A DNA stretch of 64,000 nt, from positions 3,844,001 to 3,908,000 of the forward strand of contig JAGYVD010000006.1 in assembly GCA_021209875.1 (NCBI GenBank), written 5' to 3'. The DNA comes from Rosellinia necatrix. Lineage: Eukaryota; Ascomycota; Sordariomycetes; Xylariales; Xylariaceae. The position numbers and the translations under genes were made by a program. This document shows, piece by piece, positions 24,262-36,504 of the stretch (positions are counted from its first letter, which is position 1; every line of letters begins with the position of its first letter). The notes below the pieces were generated by a model. It saw only the letters and a program-made list of their open reading frames with translations. It searched no databases and was not told the DNA's origin.

Positions 24262-24997
24262 TCACCACGTCTTCTCCGCCATAAAGCCGACATAATAACG
24301 GGGTGTGGGAGTATCCCAGCAGACAGGTATCATCGTGAGCATATTCGTGAACGGCTGGCCGCTCTTCTTGAAGTTCGTCACTTCGACCGCCATCTCCTTG
24401 TTCGACTCGATTGCGCGCCGTATTTTCTTCAGCACACTCTTGTCGATGTGGCTCCGCTTCGACGACTTGCGGACTCGGCCTCCTGGCGCTTGTAGAAATC
24501 GGCAATTTTTGCCCAACATCTCCTCCAGTGAATAGCCAGTTAATTCGACACAAGGGTCGTTTGCGTATACAACCGGATAGTCTGGCTGTGCGATATCGCA
24601 GACCACCAAGGCGCAGGACGCATCCACGGGGCCAAGTTCAATGACTGGTGATGGTCTCATTGCCACCTTGCTCTTCGCAGCAAATTAGCACGACCGAATA
24701 CCGCCACAACTTATGACAAATAGGAGACCCGGGACCTACAAGGATAGTCATGATATCGAATCCACTGGGGGCGTAAATGCCCGGGTAGTGAATAGGATCA
24801 TTCACAGTATCATCCTGCGATGGCCCCGAGACGCTGGTAGAATCATTGGGATAGTTATACTGAATCGCATGTTAGCGGCAAATCCACGAAGCCCTTCATA
24901 GCCAAGATGAAGGAGGCGTCGTGAGGCTTGAAGCGGCATGCTCCAACTCGAAGGAGAAGCAACTCACTTCCAATGCGCTATATTCCCAGGGATTCAT
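24262..24997 (-). CDS. vvd: VIVID-type LOV-domain blue-light photoreceptor
   Basis: A small flavin-binding photoreceptor that in Neurospora dampens the white-collar complex and sets photoadaptation (ENV1 in Trichoderma). Three exons: 24997-24968 (MNPWEYSALE), 24859-24740 and 24672-24262, with introns of 108 and 67 nt, give 186 residues, matching the length I recall for Neurospora VVD. Exon 2 holds the N-cap that changes shape in light (HYPGIYAPSGFDIM). Exon 3 has the LOV core: IELGPVDASCALVVCDI, then GYSLEEMLGKNCRFLQ with the photoactive Cys (codon 24504-24502, residue 107), then VTNFKKSGQPFTNMLTMIP. The short first exon was placed by its resemblance to the MNPWE start of Neurospora VVD and by a clean GTGAGT donor. 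White-collar control is expected from the family. The gene stands alone in a gene-poor stretch. Confidence 0.92.
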
Positions 24998-27900
24998 GGA
25001 CGCGACTGACGGGGACGGAAGAGCAGTTGGTAGACCCGAGAAGCGGCAGACGGACAATGGTAACGAATGGATATGTTGACACTAAGAGAGATCGTGGGCA
25101 GTCGTCCTACTGCGAAACAAGGTATGGGAAGGGGTGGAGGTTATGTTATAATATACGAGACGAGCAAGCCGGGTATGTCATCGCGAGCGCACATCACACT
25201 CAACGACACGTAATAACATAATACCAAGAACGAAGAGCCCCTCTTCAGGTTCGGCCTCGTGATGTGGTCGAGTGTAACGAGAGGGACCGCATTCGTCAAA
25301 GAATAATATGGTTGGACGATGGTTGGACGGTGGCGGCCTGAGACGTCGTTGGAGGTATGTTGCGGCCATTCCCCCTCCCCGCCCTCCCTCTCGCTTCGTT
25401 GTTCGAACAACAAAGGAAAGCAGGTATCCGAGAGTAACACACGCAACCCGGTTAGGGATGTGTGCTCGCGATGGGGAATAGAGAAGCCAGTGATGGTCTC
25501 AGGTGTTGAGGGGCCCGGTAGGACTAGCCTAGATAATTAAAGGCAAGACATTCCGACAGGCTGCAGGACTAGAGATGTAAGATGGTGTTCTGGCGTAATG
25601 ATGCAATGACGCAAGAGCTAGGCGAGAGGAGGGATCGCCGGAGTGGCTTCGAGGTGATGGGACCCGGGTGAAGGGGCGGACGGGTTGAAGGGACGGGATA
25701 AAGGGACGGGGTGAAGGGACGAATGAAGAGATGAATGAAGGGACCAATGAAGGGACGAACGATGGAACGAATAATGGGATAGATGATCGCTTCCAGGGTG
25801 ATCACTATAGTCTATGGCGCCTGCCACGATCGGGAGACTGGTGCAAGTAGCCCCCATGGTGGCTGTCACGGTGGCCCACATGGTAGACAACCCCTGGTGG
25901 CAAGCACGAGTGACGGGAAGGCGGGAAGTCTTAGGTCAGGTTACCTAGGCTAACATGTATGGAACAAACGCTAAATCAGGGCCCGGCTCTTACCTGTTGT
26001 ACTAGCTACAAATACAGCGCTGGTCACACACATACACACTTCCAAGGTTAGTTATGCTTCACCTAGGGTACTGGAGTATGCGAGGTAGACTGATAGGAAG
26101 GTGGGTATAAGCAATAGGTACCTACTTATGCAGGTAGATTAGGTAGATTATGTAGATAGATAGATAGATAGATGAACTACCTAAACTGGCAGAGTCTTCT
26201 TCTTAGCTTAGTAGTGTAGATAGTGTAGGCAGGTACTATCTGAGGTTAGATAGGTAGTTTAACCTACCTAGAGGTGCCATGGGTTGGTAGGCAGTTATTC
26301 GTTGGTAGATGTAGTGTTATACTCTCATAAGATCGATAACTATACCTATTATATTATGATATATATGTATATGTATATAAGGACCTATTGCTACCCTGTT
26401 CAGACTACTTCTAGGTATAATGTTTTGACCGCTATTAGTCAGTATAGGTAGTTCACGCATACTTGCACTCGATGGTGCTTACCTAGGTTACTTACTATTT
26501 GGTGTTATTGGAAGGTTCGTTCGGTTCGGTTGTATTGTATCTCCCCCAGGTAGGTACCATGGCCCATCAGAGTAGGCAGGCGAATCTTAAAAGACGAACT
26601 GCAAATAGCAAAGATCCGATCTCGACAACTTAGATGCCACGTTAATTATTGTCCGTGGGCACCACCACACAGTAGCGTAGTGTAGATAGACTATCGTGTT
26701 CAGCTGGGTAAAACACAATAACCTCGAACAAACGGGCTGGCCGGAATAGGGCTAAACTCCACACTAGTTGGTGGCGATCTGGACAGGGACATCGCATCCG
26801 CCTGGATCGTAAAAACCAGAGCCCCATCATCTCCAGATCGGGTTCGGCATCGACAAAAAAAATAATTAAAAAAAAAAAAAATGGGACATGGCCTGCACAT
26901 GCAGCGTAGCGTGGCAGCCACCAGCAACTACCATTTCCACTCTAACGGGTCTGCATCTAGATAGGCCCTATCTGGTCATTATGTATAATTGTGATACATA
27001 CATGCATAGAATGTAGGGCCGAGATTGAAATTCATTTTCATTTTTTTATTTATATATATATATACATACTTCTTTAATCCCACCCCCTCCTTCCCTTGAA
27101 ACGACCCGGTAATGATTCATACGATTCATACCAGGTACCACCAACGTGTCTCGTTCTGTTGTCTCGGGCTGTTCTTTTGGCCAAATGGGACCTTTGCTGG
27201 GCGTGTGGACCTCGTCTCTACAAACATTTTCTTTTGAATAATAAAAAGAGGAGAAACTCCTCTTCCGATATCCGGCCAACAAATTTCACCTCACAATCGA
27301 GTCGGGAATAGATCACTAGTGCAGAGTGGGCCTGGCGTAGCACTATGCATACCCCTAGGAACGTGTGACGCGATTCTACTATGGTTAAGGAGTTATATAT
27401 CCACACCGTTTCGTCGCGTCATCTGCAAGTCAACCTAACCTATCTAGGTTAGGTGGATAAGTACCTAGTTAAGACCTCCTTGAGTTACCCCTCTGAAGCA
27501 TCAGTCCTGACTAGAACGCTTCTATGACTTGATAGGACGACCGGGTTCTACCAGATAAAAGTACGGGATTGGTTTGGCTTCGTACCAGGTGGATACAGAT
27601 CTAGGCTATTGAAACGTCATGCATATAGTTATAGATAGTTATCCTAAAGAGAGTCGCATTTCTTGAATTGCCCCGAATCTGGTCTCTCTGTGATGCTTGC
27701 TCCGGCGTCACAGCGGCGGCTGGCTATCGTTTTGGAGGAAGCTACTTTATATTTGCGAGACCGAGGGGTGGAAGCTTTAGGAAAAAGAAGAATAATAAAA
27801 AAACCCAATTTATGGTGCAAGATGGTAGAGATGTTCCTACACGCGCAACCTGAAAAGGGGTCGCGCCCGATTTTAGTATCCTTATGGATATCTCCGCTGC

Positions 27901-28652
27901 TCGATAGGAATCAAATCTTAGTCCCCGATCCCCTCTAATCTGCCTTCCTTTCACGGACTAAGCTTTTCATTCCCAATATACGTGTTACGCATCTACCATT
28001 ATATGTTTCAGTCTCGGACATCGTGGGTTGGTGCAATACATGAAGTGTTCGGAATTAATCACTACGCTAAAAGGCTGGTGGAGCCCATCTGTGACTAGTC
28101 CTGTTGCTTATAATAATTTACATGTGTATTTCTGACAGTAGGTGCTCGAACCATGGTAGCAATGCTGGGGTTTAATAGCGCTTCCAGTATGTATTACTCT
28201 GATGATGATTTGAGATTCAGCCTGGCGCGGGTGTTTGATACCTAATCTACCAGTAGATTTAACGCTTGAGCTGCCTAGGTCGTGGATGGATATGCCATCC
28301 TATTCTGATACTTGATCGGTACCGGGCCCCTGGGCAAGCGACTCCCCCCTGGAGTTTATTGGATATTGTAAACCATTCTTTTAAGCGGCCTTGGATAGGA
28401 TACTAAGTAGGCATAAAACGGGCGTATCATCACGACAAAAGTTACTACTGCCGGATTATTGTTGGGTATGAGTAGCCATATCTAGTACCCATTATGTACG
28501 CCAACTGCACTTGCCAAGACGAGGGCTGAGCTTAGCACGGAGCGTGAAATAGCCACGGCCACAGTAATGGTCATTATGGCATAGCAAACCCATCTGATCA
28601 TGAAGACGGGGCCATCCAGACAAAATCCTAATACTTTGTAGGGGTCGGGCAG
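24998..28652. other. Gene-free region of 3.7 kb
   Basis: Holds the VIVID promoter near 25000 and a 12-bp minisatellite at 25666-25780. It then has a long run of TACC/GGTA words at 25940-26600 with ATAT tracts near 26350 and 27050. Many short frames occur on both strands with no recognisable protein. No transposon remnant was recognised. Confidence 0.6.
25666..25780. repeat. 12-bp minisatellite (TGAAGGGACGAA)
   Basis: About nine diverged units of a 12-bp purine-rich word, clearest at 25710-25765, with longer variant units (GGGTTGAAGGGACGGGA type) on the left side. Because 12 is a multiple of 3, it creates spurious repetitive open frames on the minus strand. Confidence 0.9.
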
Positions 28653-31060
28653 TCAATGCGTATCAAGGAGGAGGCGGCGATTCTTAGCTTGAAGCTGACG
28701 AAATTTTTTGTCAAGTGCTTCGTGCTGCTTCTTAGCCTGGGCCCATACTGTCTCAGCATCTTCGACCGACATGAGCGGCGTACTGCCGATGGCTGGCGAG
28801 GGGCCATTTTCGGGATGGTCGTAGTTTCCGTATACATCAGCGGAATTCCCACCCGCTGATGTGCCGTATTCATCTGCGGCGCGGCCCGGAAACATCTTTC
28901 TTTGGTCCTCCGGATTGTCCGTCGGAGGGTAAATCCACGGGGCAAATTGTTGCAAGTTAACATTCTTGGTGAAGTTAGAGCTAGCGCCCATGGTCTTACA
29001 ACTCCCTAGGTTGAGCGACGGGAGGACATGCTGATTGATGCAGCTTATCGCTTCCTCACGGTGCATCTTCCCGACTGGGTCGCTGGGGTAATTAGCTGGG
29101 CCCAGGGGAAAGAAGGACGGTGTCCCATTAGGCACGGCACGGTTTTTAACCAGGCTGAAACCACTAGCTGGTGCGTAGCGAGGGGCGGAGAAGGCCGTCG
29201 GACGTATGCTGTCAGCCCTTAGGCGATCTTGAAGCTCGAGGAATAAATCCGCCTCTCTTAGAGTTAGATTGAGGAGGCAATCTCCATTAGGAGTAAGAAG
29301 CACCGTATGATCATTCACTGTCTTGCGAACAGGCTGAAAGGCGTTGAGCTTTTCCTCATCTTCTTTGGCGACGATTGCTTTTAGAGTTGGAGGGAGAGAG
29401 ACCGGTCCGTTGGCATTAGAATCCAGTCGGTGTGTCGGGGGAGATTTGAAGAAACTAATATCGCCAATCTTGGGTAAGGCCCCTTCTTGCACCAGACTCT
29501 GGAAAACATCACGAAGGTGAGGAATTTGGCCAATGTCCTGTTCTATTGGCTGCTCATTCTTCACCTCAGGGGTATGACTGATGTAATCAGGAGTCAATAC
29601 TGTCGTCTTTGTAGATTCGTTGAGCCTGATAGACGTGTCCAGAGCAACGGGGCTCTTTGGTGAACTAATTGACGTTTTGCCCTTTTCTTTAGCTAAGTTT
29701 GATGATTCTGTTATGAGTTGACTCGTTCTAGAATCTCTCCGCATGACGATGCCGTTACGGTGACTGGCCCCATCTGTCTCGGGGGCAGCTTTATCTTTCT
29801 CGTCGACGGGCTCGGAGGTGCTTGGGGTTACCGGCCTTGTGGATGCTCTACTTGCGCCAGCGGGCCTCTTCTCCCTCTTTTGCTTCTTTTTCCGGCCAAG
29901 AATTGGCGCTATCTCAACTTCTGGCTCAAACGGGTTGGTCTCGGCTATCTGTGCGGCTGCTTCCTTCGAAGCCTCCTTGCGCTGCTTTCGCTGCTGGCTC
30001 TTTGTTGTAGGCCGCGCGGGGAGAGAGCCAATCTTAGATGGCGGTGGAGAGCTGGTTCGGGATGCTGAAACCGAAGCACTGATAATCGAAGCAGTATCAG
30101 AAACTATCTCGCTTGCTGGGGTCATGGGCCGATGAGCGAAGCTTGCTGCAGCAGCTGAACGGATTGAGGCAACCGCCGCTGGCGCTATGTTGGTAGTGGG
30201 CAATTCGGCCTTTGGGGTCTGCACTAGCCGGAGGGTCTTTGGTGCCCCTTTAGCAAGAGGCGAAGATAGTGAAGCTGTCGTGGGTGTAGGAGTTGGAAGG
30301 GCAGAAGCCACTGGGGTTTTGCTCGACTGAGCATTGGCGGAAATGTGGTTTGTTGATTTATCTTGGGATTCTGCCCTTTTCGCGACGCTGTGCTGTGAGA
30401 CCGGGTGTGTAGCAGCAGCGATGTCGAGAATACCAGGTACTGGACGCTTGTCGGATTTCTTCGATTTGTTTTCAAGTGGGGTCTTGGCTGATACATCTAC
30501 AATGACTTTTTTATTGGATGGAGTTTTTGGGGCTTGACTTAATTTTGCTGAGGTAATAGCTGCTTTTGAGGGTGACGCTGCCTTCATAGAGTCGAGAGCC
30601 GGGAAGTCTTCTTCTTGTAGCAACGTTGCCTTTGGTTCGGAGGCTTGAGCAGCAATATCCTGTGATAACCCACTAGAGCCCGCCAGTTCCTTGATGTTCT
30701 TCTTTACGTCATTATTACTAACAGAAGACTCTTCCTTACCTCGCGGGGGCACTGGTTTTATGAAAGACTTAGATGTAAGTGGGGTGACTGGCTGGGGGGT
30801 TCGAGGAGTCGCAATAGGAAGTGGGTATACTGCGCTGCTGCTTGAATATGGCCGGTCTTGTGATTCGGGACTTTCGGCCCTCTCAACCCCCCCGCCGAAG
30901 AGCATAACTGGATGTGCATGGCTAAGACCAAGCCCGGGCGGCAGAAGTGGTGCAAATGCGCTGCCAAGGCGTAGAGGGCCTTGCGGCTCAGACGGGTATG
31001 AGTCTGAGACGAGAGCATCAACGGCGGAAGAGGCTTCGTCGAGGGGGAGTAGATCATCGT
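28653..31060 (-). CDS. Probable C-terminal half of NOT4 (CCR4-NOT subunit), or a separate downstream gene
   Basis: A coding block of 802 residues entered through a good acceptor (TACTTTTTCAG, 31063-31061) that starts DDLLPLDEASSAVDALVSD and stops at 28653. It is largely Ser/Pro/Ala-rich and disordered. Recognisable pieces are APKTLRLVQTPKAE, a basic block AQIAETNPFEPEVEIAPILG followed by RKKKQKREKRP, and a C-terminal coiled helix with EDAETVWAQAKKQHEALDKK and QAKNRRLLL. These resemble the long C-terminal extension I recall from filamentous-fungal NOT4 proteins. No start codon with a convincing context opens this block, because its first codon is split by the acceptor. It must therefore be joined to upstream coding sequence, most simply the NOT4 exons ending at 31598. 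The connection through 31061-31597 is unresolved. Confidence 0.6.
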
Positions 31061-31597
31061 CTGAAAAAGTACAAATAGGTTAGCTTTCAAAATTCAAGTC
31101 AATGTATGGCTACACGTTCAGGATGGCATAGGTCACGTCGTAGGTTCCCATCGTCGTCTTCCGCATTATACATGACATTGGCAACACTGAAGGGTGGGAA
31201 TGCTATATTAGCCAGTATTTCGGGCATAAGCTCTCGGCTAGCTCTGCGAGTTAACGTACATGAAAGTTGTGGAAGACGACGATGGGCTGCCTGGCGTGAC
31301 CATTGAACCGTATTATGTGAAAAAGAAAAGTCGAAAATGATGCCAACGAGGTGTATCTCGAGAATGGCAACAGCTGTTGTGGAGCAGGCCCGTCGTTTCC
31401 AAGAGCAAGTGGACGCCATGCAACCTTGACCCATCCTGGATCATTATCTCTCTGCAATGCTCGCTTAAATAGATGTGGTGGAATGTTCCGATTATCTTCC
31501 ACTCCCGAGAACCTCGACGCCTTGACGCACCTTTGCCGGAAACCAATATAGAAGAATCAAACAAGCCACCCATTGCTCCACGAGCCCTACCAAATGA
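31061..31597 (-). other. Unresolved stretch between the two NOT4 coding blocks
   Basis: The upstream block ends in a stop codon after GGGGGYNNRW; the downstream block needs a donor leaving one base. At 537 bp this is much longer than the 50-110 nt introns seen in most genes here. A possible small exon on the minus strand (MGGLFDSSILVSGK, starting at 31573 and followed by a GTGCGT donor) could instead start a second gene. None of the linkages I tried is clean in both frame and splice sites. Confidence 0.4.
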
Positions 31598-34132
31598 CTA
31601 CCACCTGTTGTTGTATCCGCCACCACCACCGTACATGGTATTGGGGTTGTTGTACCCACCTTGTGTTTGACCACCGAACAGCCCCTGCCCGGCTCCCATA
31701 CTATTACCCTGTTGCTGATGATGCATCCGCGCCTGCAGGATACTCGGGTCCGCAAGATCTACTAAGCCACTCCCCCCAGAGGAGGAAGTGTTAGCGTGTC
31801 TGTGCTTCTTCCCCTTCTTCTTCTGCTTGGGTCCGAAGTCCGGGAAAGCTCCAGGCTGGGGGGCATAGAGCGTTGCCAGGAGGCCGGGAGCCGGAGCAGG
31901 AGTGGAGGAGGTGGAGGATGGGAATTGGCTATGGAAAGAGGAAACTTGAGGGAACAGGTACTCACGCTTTCCATCATGGGCCTGGCTACCCACATTGCCC
32001 CGAATCAGAGATTGAAGCAAGTCATTTGGGTTAGCCTTTGAGGCAGCCCCAAACGCTGCTCCACCAAAAGTATGGCCCTGTCCAAACATGCCGCCCACAG
32101 GTGGTGTACCCGTTGACTTGAGACCCGGTGGGGGCCCGGACACAGATGTGGTATACAACTGGCCACCCGGCTGCGAGCGGAACGTAGAAGGCATCATAGA
32201 CGATTGTTGAGCCATATACCTCGGATCTCCAGACGACTTGACGTTGATAGAGCTGGCGTTATTCTCGTTTGCAAAACTGAACCGAGACTGTTGACGTGTG
32301 TGGCCCTGCCCTTGGAATAGCGCAGTTTGTTGAGAAGTCTGCTGCGGAGCAATTCCGGGAGGCATCTGGTCTGTGAAGCTGCCCTGAGGCCGCAGGAACA
32401 ATTGTTGCTGCGGCGTCATTGTTCGACTTCCAATAGAGCCGACCGTGGTAGGGGATGGGCCGAATCCTGGTAAAGTCGGGCCAAATAAGTCATTAGCCGC
32501 TCCTCTTTGGATGGGAGCGCTCCGTCTTTGATCGTAGCTCAAGCCGTTACGCGCCTGGTCCCTATCTTCCGGCTCACCTCCTAACGCGAGGCTGCCGCTC
32601 TCAAGTTCGCCATCGGACTGAGTCAGGTTGTCTACCTGGTCATCTTGGTCGCCGAGACGATTTTCGTCTTCATCACGCATTGCCCGCCTCCGCGCCACCC
32701 CGTTCAGGTCGAACATGGGCGGACACTCATCTCCAGGATCTCGTTGGGTGGTGAAGGGCTGAGCTGGGCAAGAAGCGAGCACTCTGAAAAAAAAGCCAAA
32801 ATCCAAGTGATCGGGTATCGTCGAGGGCTGCGTTTCAATAGTTGCGGGATCTGATTTTACCGGGGTACTAGCACGCTGTTTATCGAGCTTACGACTAGGT
32901 TCCGGAATCATCGGCGGATCATTGGTCTCATGACCCGATTCGGTAGTGGCGGGCAACGATGTCGAGATAGCTGGGCTGGAAGCGGCGCCGCTAGTGGCGT
33001 GGCTACCGCGTCTGCTACGCTGTTGGGTGGTGCGTGCCCAGTTTGCTGATGCCGGTAAGGCCGGCCCATCGCCAGCTTCGGAGTCTTCTTTACTTGACGA
33101 ACGGATCATGGGCTGGGACGTGGCCGGCGCGGGCACGGGCGGAGGGTGCGGGCGAGAAACGGAGCGAGAAGACGAGGCCGCGTTAGAAAGAGGACGCTGT
33201 GTATGCACGCTATTAAGGGATGATAGGTCTTGGCGCGAGTAGCTGTCCTCTTCGTCACCAAGCTCATGCAAAAACATGCACTGCCTATTACCGCATTGCT
33301 CATGGCGAAGCCAGGCTGAACAGTACTTGGTAGTACCTAGCTGCGCCTTCAAGATACGATCGCCGTTCTGGGAACCATTGACCGCCGCTATGCATTTAGC
33401 TGCGTCTTCCTTTTTCTCGAATGTCACGTATATGCCAAGTGATTGTTGTTGGCCGTCAGAAGACTTCCTATTGCTGATGGATATTTTTTGGATGTTGCCG
33501 TACTGCCCGAAAAACTCTGGCTTCCTTAGAGTCTTTAATAACTCGTCTTCGCGAACCGTTGGTGTTAAACCTGTTACGTAAACGAGATTTTTCTGGACAA
33601 CCCGTACACCCTGTAGATTCTTGCGGTTTTCCTTTTCAGCTTCGCGTTTTTGGGCTTCTTTTTGCCGCTGTTCGCTTGCTCGTTTTTTCTGATTCTTTTG
33701 TATATTGGCTCGGAATTCCGCCTCCCTATTTACGCATTAGGCAACAGCATTCATGTACCATGGTTCGGGGTTCTGTACTCTTCGCGTGTTACCACTTTCC
33801 ATTTCACATCCTTCTCATCGTAGGGCCGTCGACATGCAGGGCATAGACCGCTCAGGTTATTTTTGAGGTTGTTGAAACAAAACTGGCAGATCTGCAGACA
33901 CATAATATCAGCATCGCTAATTAGACGGAGCGGTGGAGCGGAGGTCATACTTGGTAGCCACACGGACAAGGTCGAAAGTTCCGGTCAGAAAGGTCGAACT
34001 CTTCGATACATAGAGGGCTTTGCCTGGCTGTCAGCATATTGTGGCCCCGGTAGATCCTATAACGGAGAGAAAAGGGAAGATGACTGACCAAGTATCGTCC
34101 TCATCATCGAAAAATGTATCTTCCGGGGCCAT
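31598..34132 (-). CDS. not4: CCR4-NOT complex subunit NOT4 (RING E3 ubiquitin ligase), N-terminal block
   Basis: RING-type ubiquitin ligase of the CCR4-NOT complex, acting in mRNA decay and co-translational quality control. Exons are 34132-34089, 34017-33951, 33891-33779 and 33725-31598, with introns of 71, 59 and 53 nt. Together they encode the C4C4 RING: DTCPLCIEEFDLSDRNF, RPCPCGYQICQFCFNN and GLCPACRRPYDEKDVKW. A basic coiled linker (EEAEFRANIQKNQKKRASEQ) follows. Next is an RRM (NLVYVTGLTP, LGIYVTFEKKEDAAKCIAAV) and a C3H1-like zinc finger (YCSAWLRHEQCGNRQCMFLH). The remainder is low-complexity. As read, this block closes at 31598 after YNNRW, giving 783 residues. Filamentous-fungal NOT4 proteins are, as far as I recall, about twice that length, so the block at 28653-31060 probably belongs to the same gene. 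Confidence 0.93.
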
Positions 34133-35534
34133 CGCGAACTTTGAGAAGTCTAGCACGCCGCTAGGGTGGTGATTATTTATACAGAGTCGGCAACCGGCGC
34201 GAAAGGAACGTCATGTGGCAGCCCGAGGAGCCTGTGGGGTATTGCGCCGTATGATGCAAGATATGCTACGGAGATTTCGCTCAAATGTTGTCTTTTAGGA
34301 CCTTAGGAGGAATGTTGAGCTGGTGATTGGGTAATCGTCTATTGGCAAACCGAGATGAGGGCCAGGGTCAATTTCGTAAAACCTCGGTAGATTTCGTCAG
34401 AAATGAACGGTAGAGCGATAGGGAACAGCCACAGGCCTCGTTATTGAGATGGATGTCGCGAAAACAGGGTTGGTATTGAGGGGAGACAAGGAGTGTTGAC
34501 AGATTGGACTCGATGCAAATGGGTGCAGGCGAAAAGGAAGCAAAGGAGTTCTAAAGGCTGCAGTATCCGTCCTGAGCAAGCAAGGATGGGTGGGACTGAG
34601 GAAGGAACTGACTTGCACCGTGCTCGAACATGGCTGCAACTCAATTGGGTTTAGACCCTAGGTTTAGGAATTTTTTTTTTAGTTCATCTGGTTGGCCGAT
34701 TGAGCATGTCACCTGACCTCCTAACCGATGGCCCGTGGTCTCCTAAGGGACTGCATGATTATTATGTCTATGTAGCCACGTACCTAGCCAGCCGCTCTTA
34801 CCTGGCGTGGTCATCACCAGTGATATATACCCACGTACCTCACTGAGTATGCAGGTGCGCTTACTGCATCTATTTAAATACTTTAGCTCTAATTTGAGTT
34901 TAGACCTTTTATTTTTATTTTACTGCTTTTTTTCTTTTCTTTTCAAGAAATGGGTAACTGGAAATCGTTAGTTACACTATGTATAGCTTTTAGCTACACT
35001 TGAAGCAGACTAACCCATCTAAGTTAGTTGTCGAATGAGTTGGGCGTACAAGGTATGTAAGTATGTAAGGTACCTATTAATTACGAGCCGGCTAGCTTAT
35101 GGAGGGTGATCATTGATGGTAGGCGGATCTATACAAGGAAGTGTTAATTCCATATGCCTACCTGAGTACCTACTAGGTGGCCCCTTTTGAATTTTATATA
35201 CACTAGAACTCTCTGCTAGGGACTTAACTTACCCTAGTACCTGGGTGGTCAATTGTGTCGTATGATAGAAATTTGGCCCATACATACTAACTTGGAAAGG
35301 CAAAACTAGTGGAGATACCCCTACTTCACGTCCACTGTCCGCCAAACAAGTTTCGGAAAGCGCTTTAACGTTTTTCCCTACTCACCCCACCCCCAGCTCG
35401 CCCGGGTCCCTGTAGGAGCAGGTGTAACGGCAGGGCAACTGGACCTCCGAAAGCCCGTATCAATGGTCAATTAACTCACCCACGGCCCGGCCCATCCCAC
35501 GATCAATTGGCCTGCCAGCCGACCCTCACCAGCC
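34133..35534. other. Intergenic region, divergent promoters of NOT4 and the complex I 30-kDa subunit
   Basis: A 1.4-kb stretch between two divergently transcribed genes. No coding sequence supported. GGTA/TACC words cluster at 35040-35240. Confidence 0.65.
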
Positions 35535-36504
35535 ATGGCGACCAAGCTCTGCCGCAGCAGGGCTTTCGCTACAGCTCTGCGGCCCGCGAAACCCTCTCCC
35601 CAGCCCAGGAACGAACTGGCGGCGGTGCGCTGCATCGCCTCGACCGCCCGCCAGAATGTCGCCATGCCGCGGGACGCCCCGAACATGAGGCACGCGCCCC
35701 GGGACCACCCCAGGGAGCTCAACGCCCCCCCTCGTCAACCCCGCCGACAAGTACGCCACCAAGGCCGACAACCTGCATCGCTACGGGGCCTGGCTGATGG
35801 GCTGCCTGCCCAAGTATGTCCAGCAGTTCTCCGTCTGGAAGGATGAGCTGGTTATCTACATCCCGCCGAGCGGCGTGATACCGGTCTTTTCATTCCTCAA
35901 ATGTGAGACTAGCCTATCACGCCTCTTGCCCTCCGTCGGGGCAGGGCAGCACGAGAGAGGAGGGGGGGGGTGGGAGCATCACTGACCCAGACCTGCAGAT
36001 AACACATCCGCCGAGTTCACCCAGGTGAGCACCATCACGGCCGTGGACTTCCCCACGAAAGACCAGCGCTTCGAGATCATATACAACCTCCTAAGCGTGC
36101 GGCACAACGCGCGCATCCGCGTCAAGACGTACGCCGACGAGGCCTCGCCCGTCCCCAGCGTCACGTGTTTGTACGACGGCGCCAACTGGTACGAGCGCGA
36201 GGTCTACGACATGTTCGGCGTCTTCTTCACCGGCCACCCCGACCTGCGCCGCATCATGACCGACTACGGCTTCGAGGGCCACCCCCTGCGGAAGGACTTC
36301 CCCCTCACCGGCTACACCGAGGTCCGCTACGACGAGGAGAAGAAGCGCATCGTCACCGAGCCTCTCGAGCTGACCCAGGCCTTCCGCAACTTCGAGGGAG
36401 GCTCCAGCGCCTGGGAACAGGTCGGCCCCGGCCAGGACCGCACGCCCGACAGCTTCAAGCTGCCCACGCCCAAACCTGAGGAGAAGCCCGAGGAGAAGAA
36501 ATAA
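35535..36504 (+). CDS. NADH:ubiquinone oxidoreductase 30-kDa subunit (NDUFS3), frame broken in a C7 run
   Basis: Core subunit of the peripheral arm of mitochondrial complex I. The ATG at 35535 opens a mitochondrial presequence ([20 protein letters not shown]). Exon 1 runs to 35902, a 96-nt intron covers 35903-35998, and exon 2 ends at 36504. Exon 2 carries the family signature: [38 protein letters not shown] and [15 protein letters not shown]. In exon 1 the presequence frame runs out of register after PRELNAPP. The conserved continuation [18 protein letters not shown] is one base out. Dropping one C from the C7 run at 35725-35731 restores [11 protein letters not shown] and makes the spliced length divisible by three (290 residues). 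The conserved sequence on both sides of the run argues for a base-call error. Confidence 0.96.

Noticed and set aside
31921..31970. Intron in NOT4 from GTGAGTACC to TTCCATAG
   Set aside because: It would be only 37 nt and break the frame, while reading through gives continuous protein sequence.
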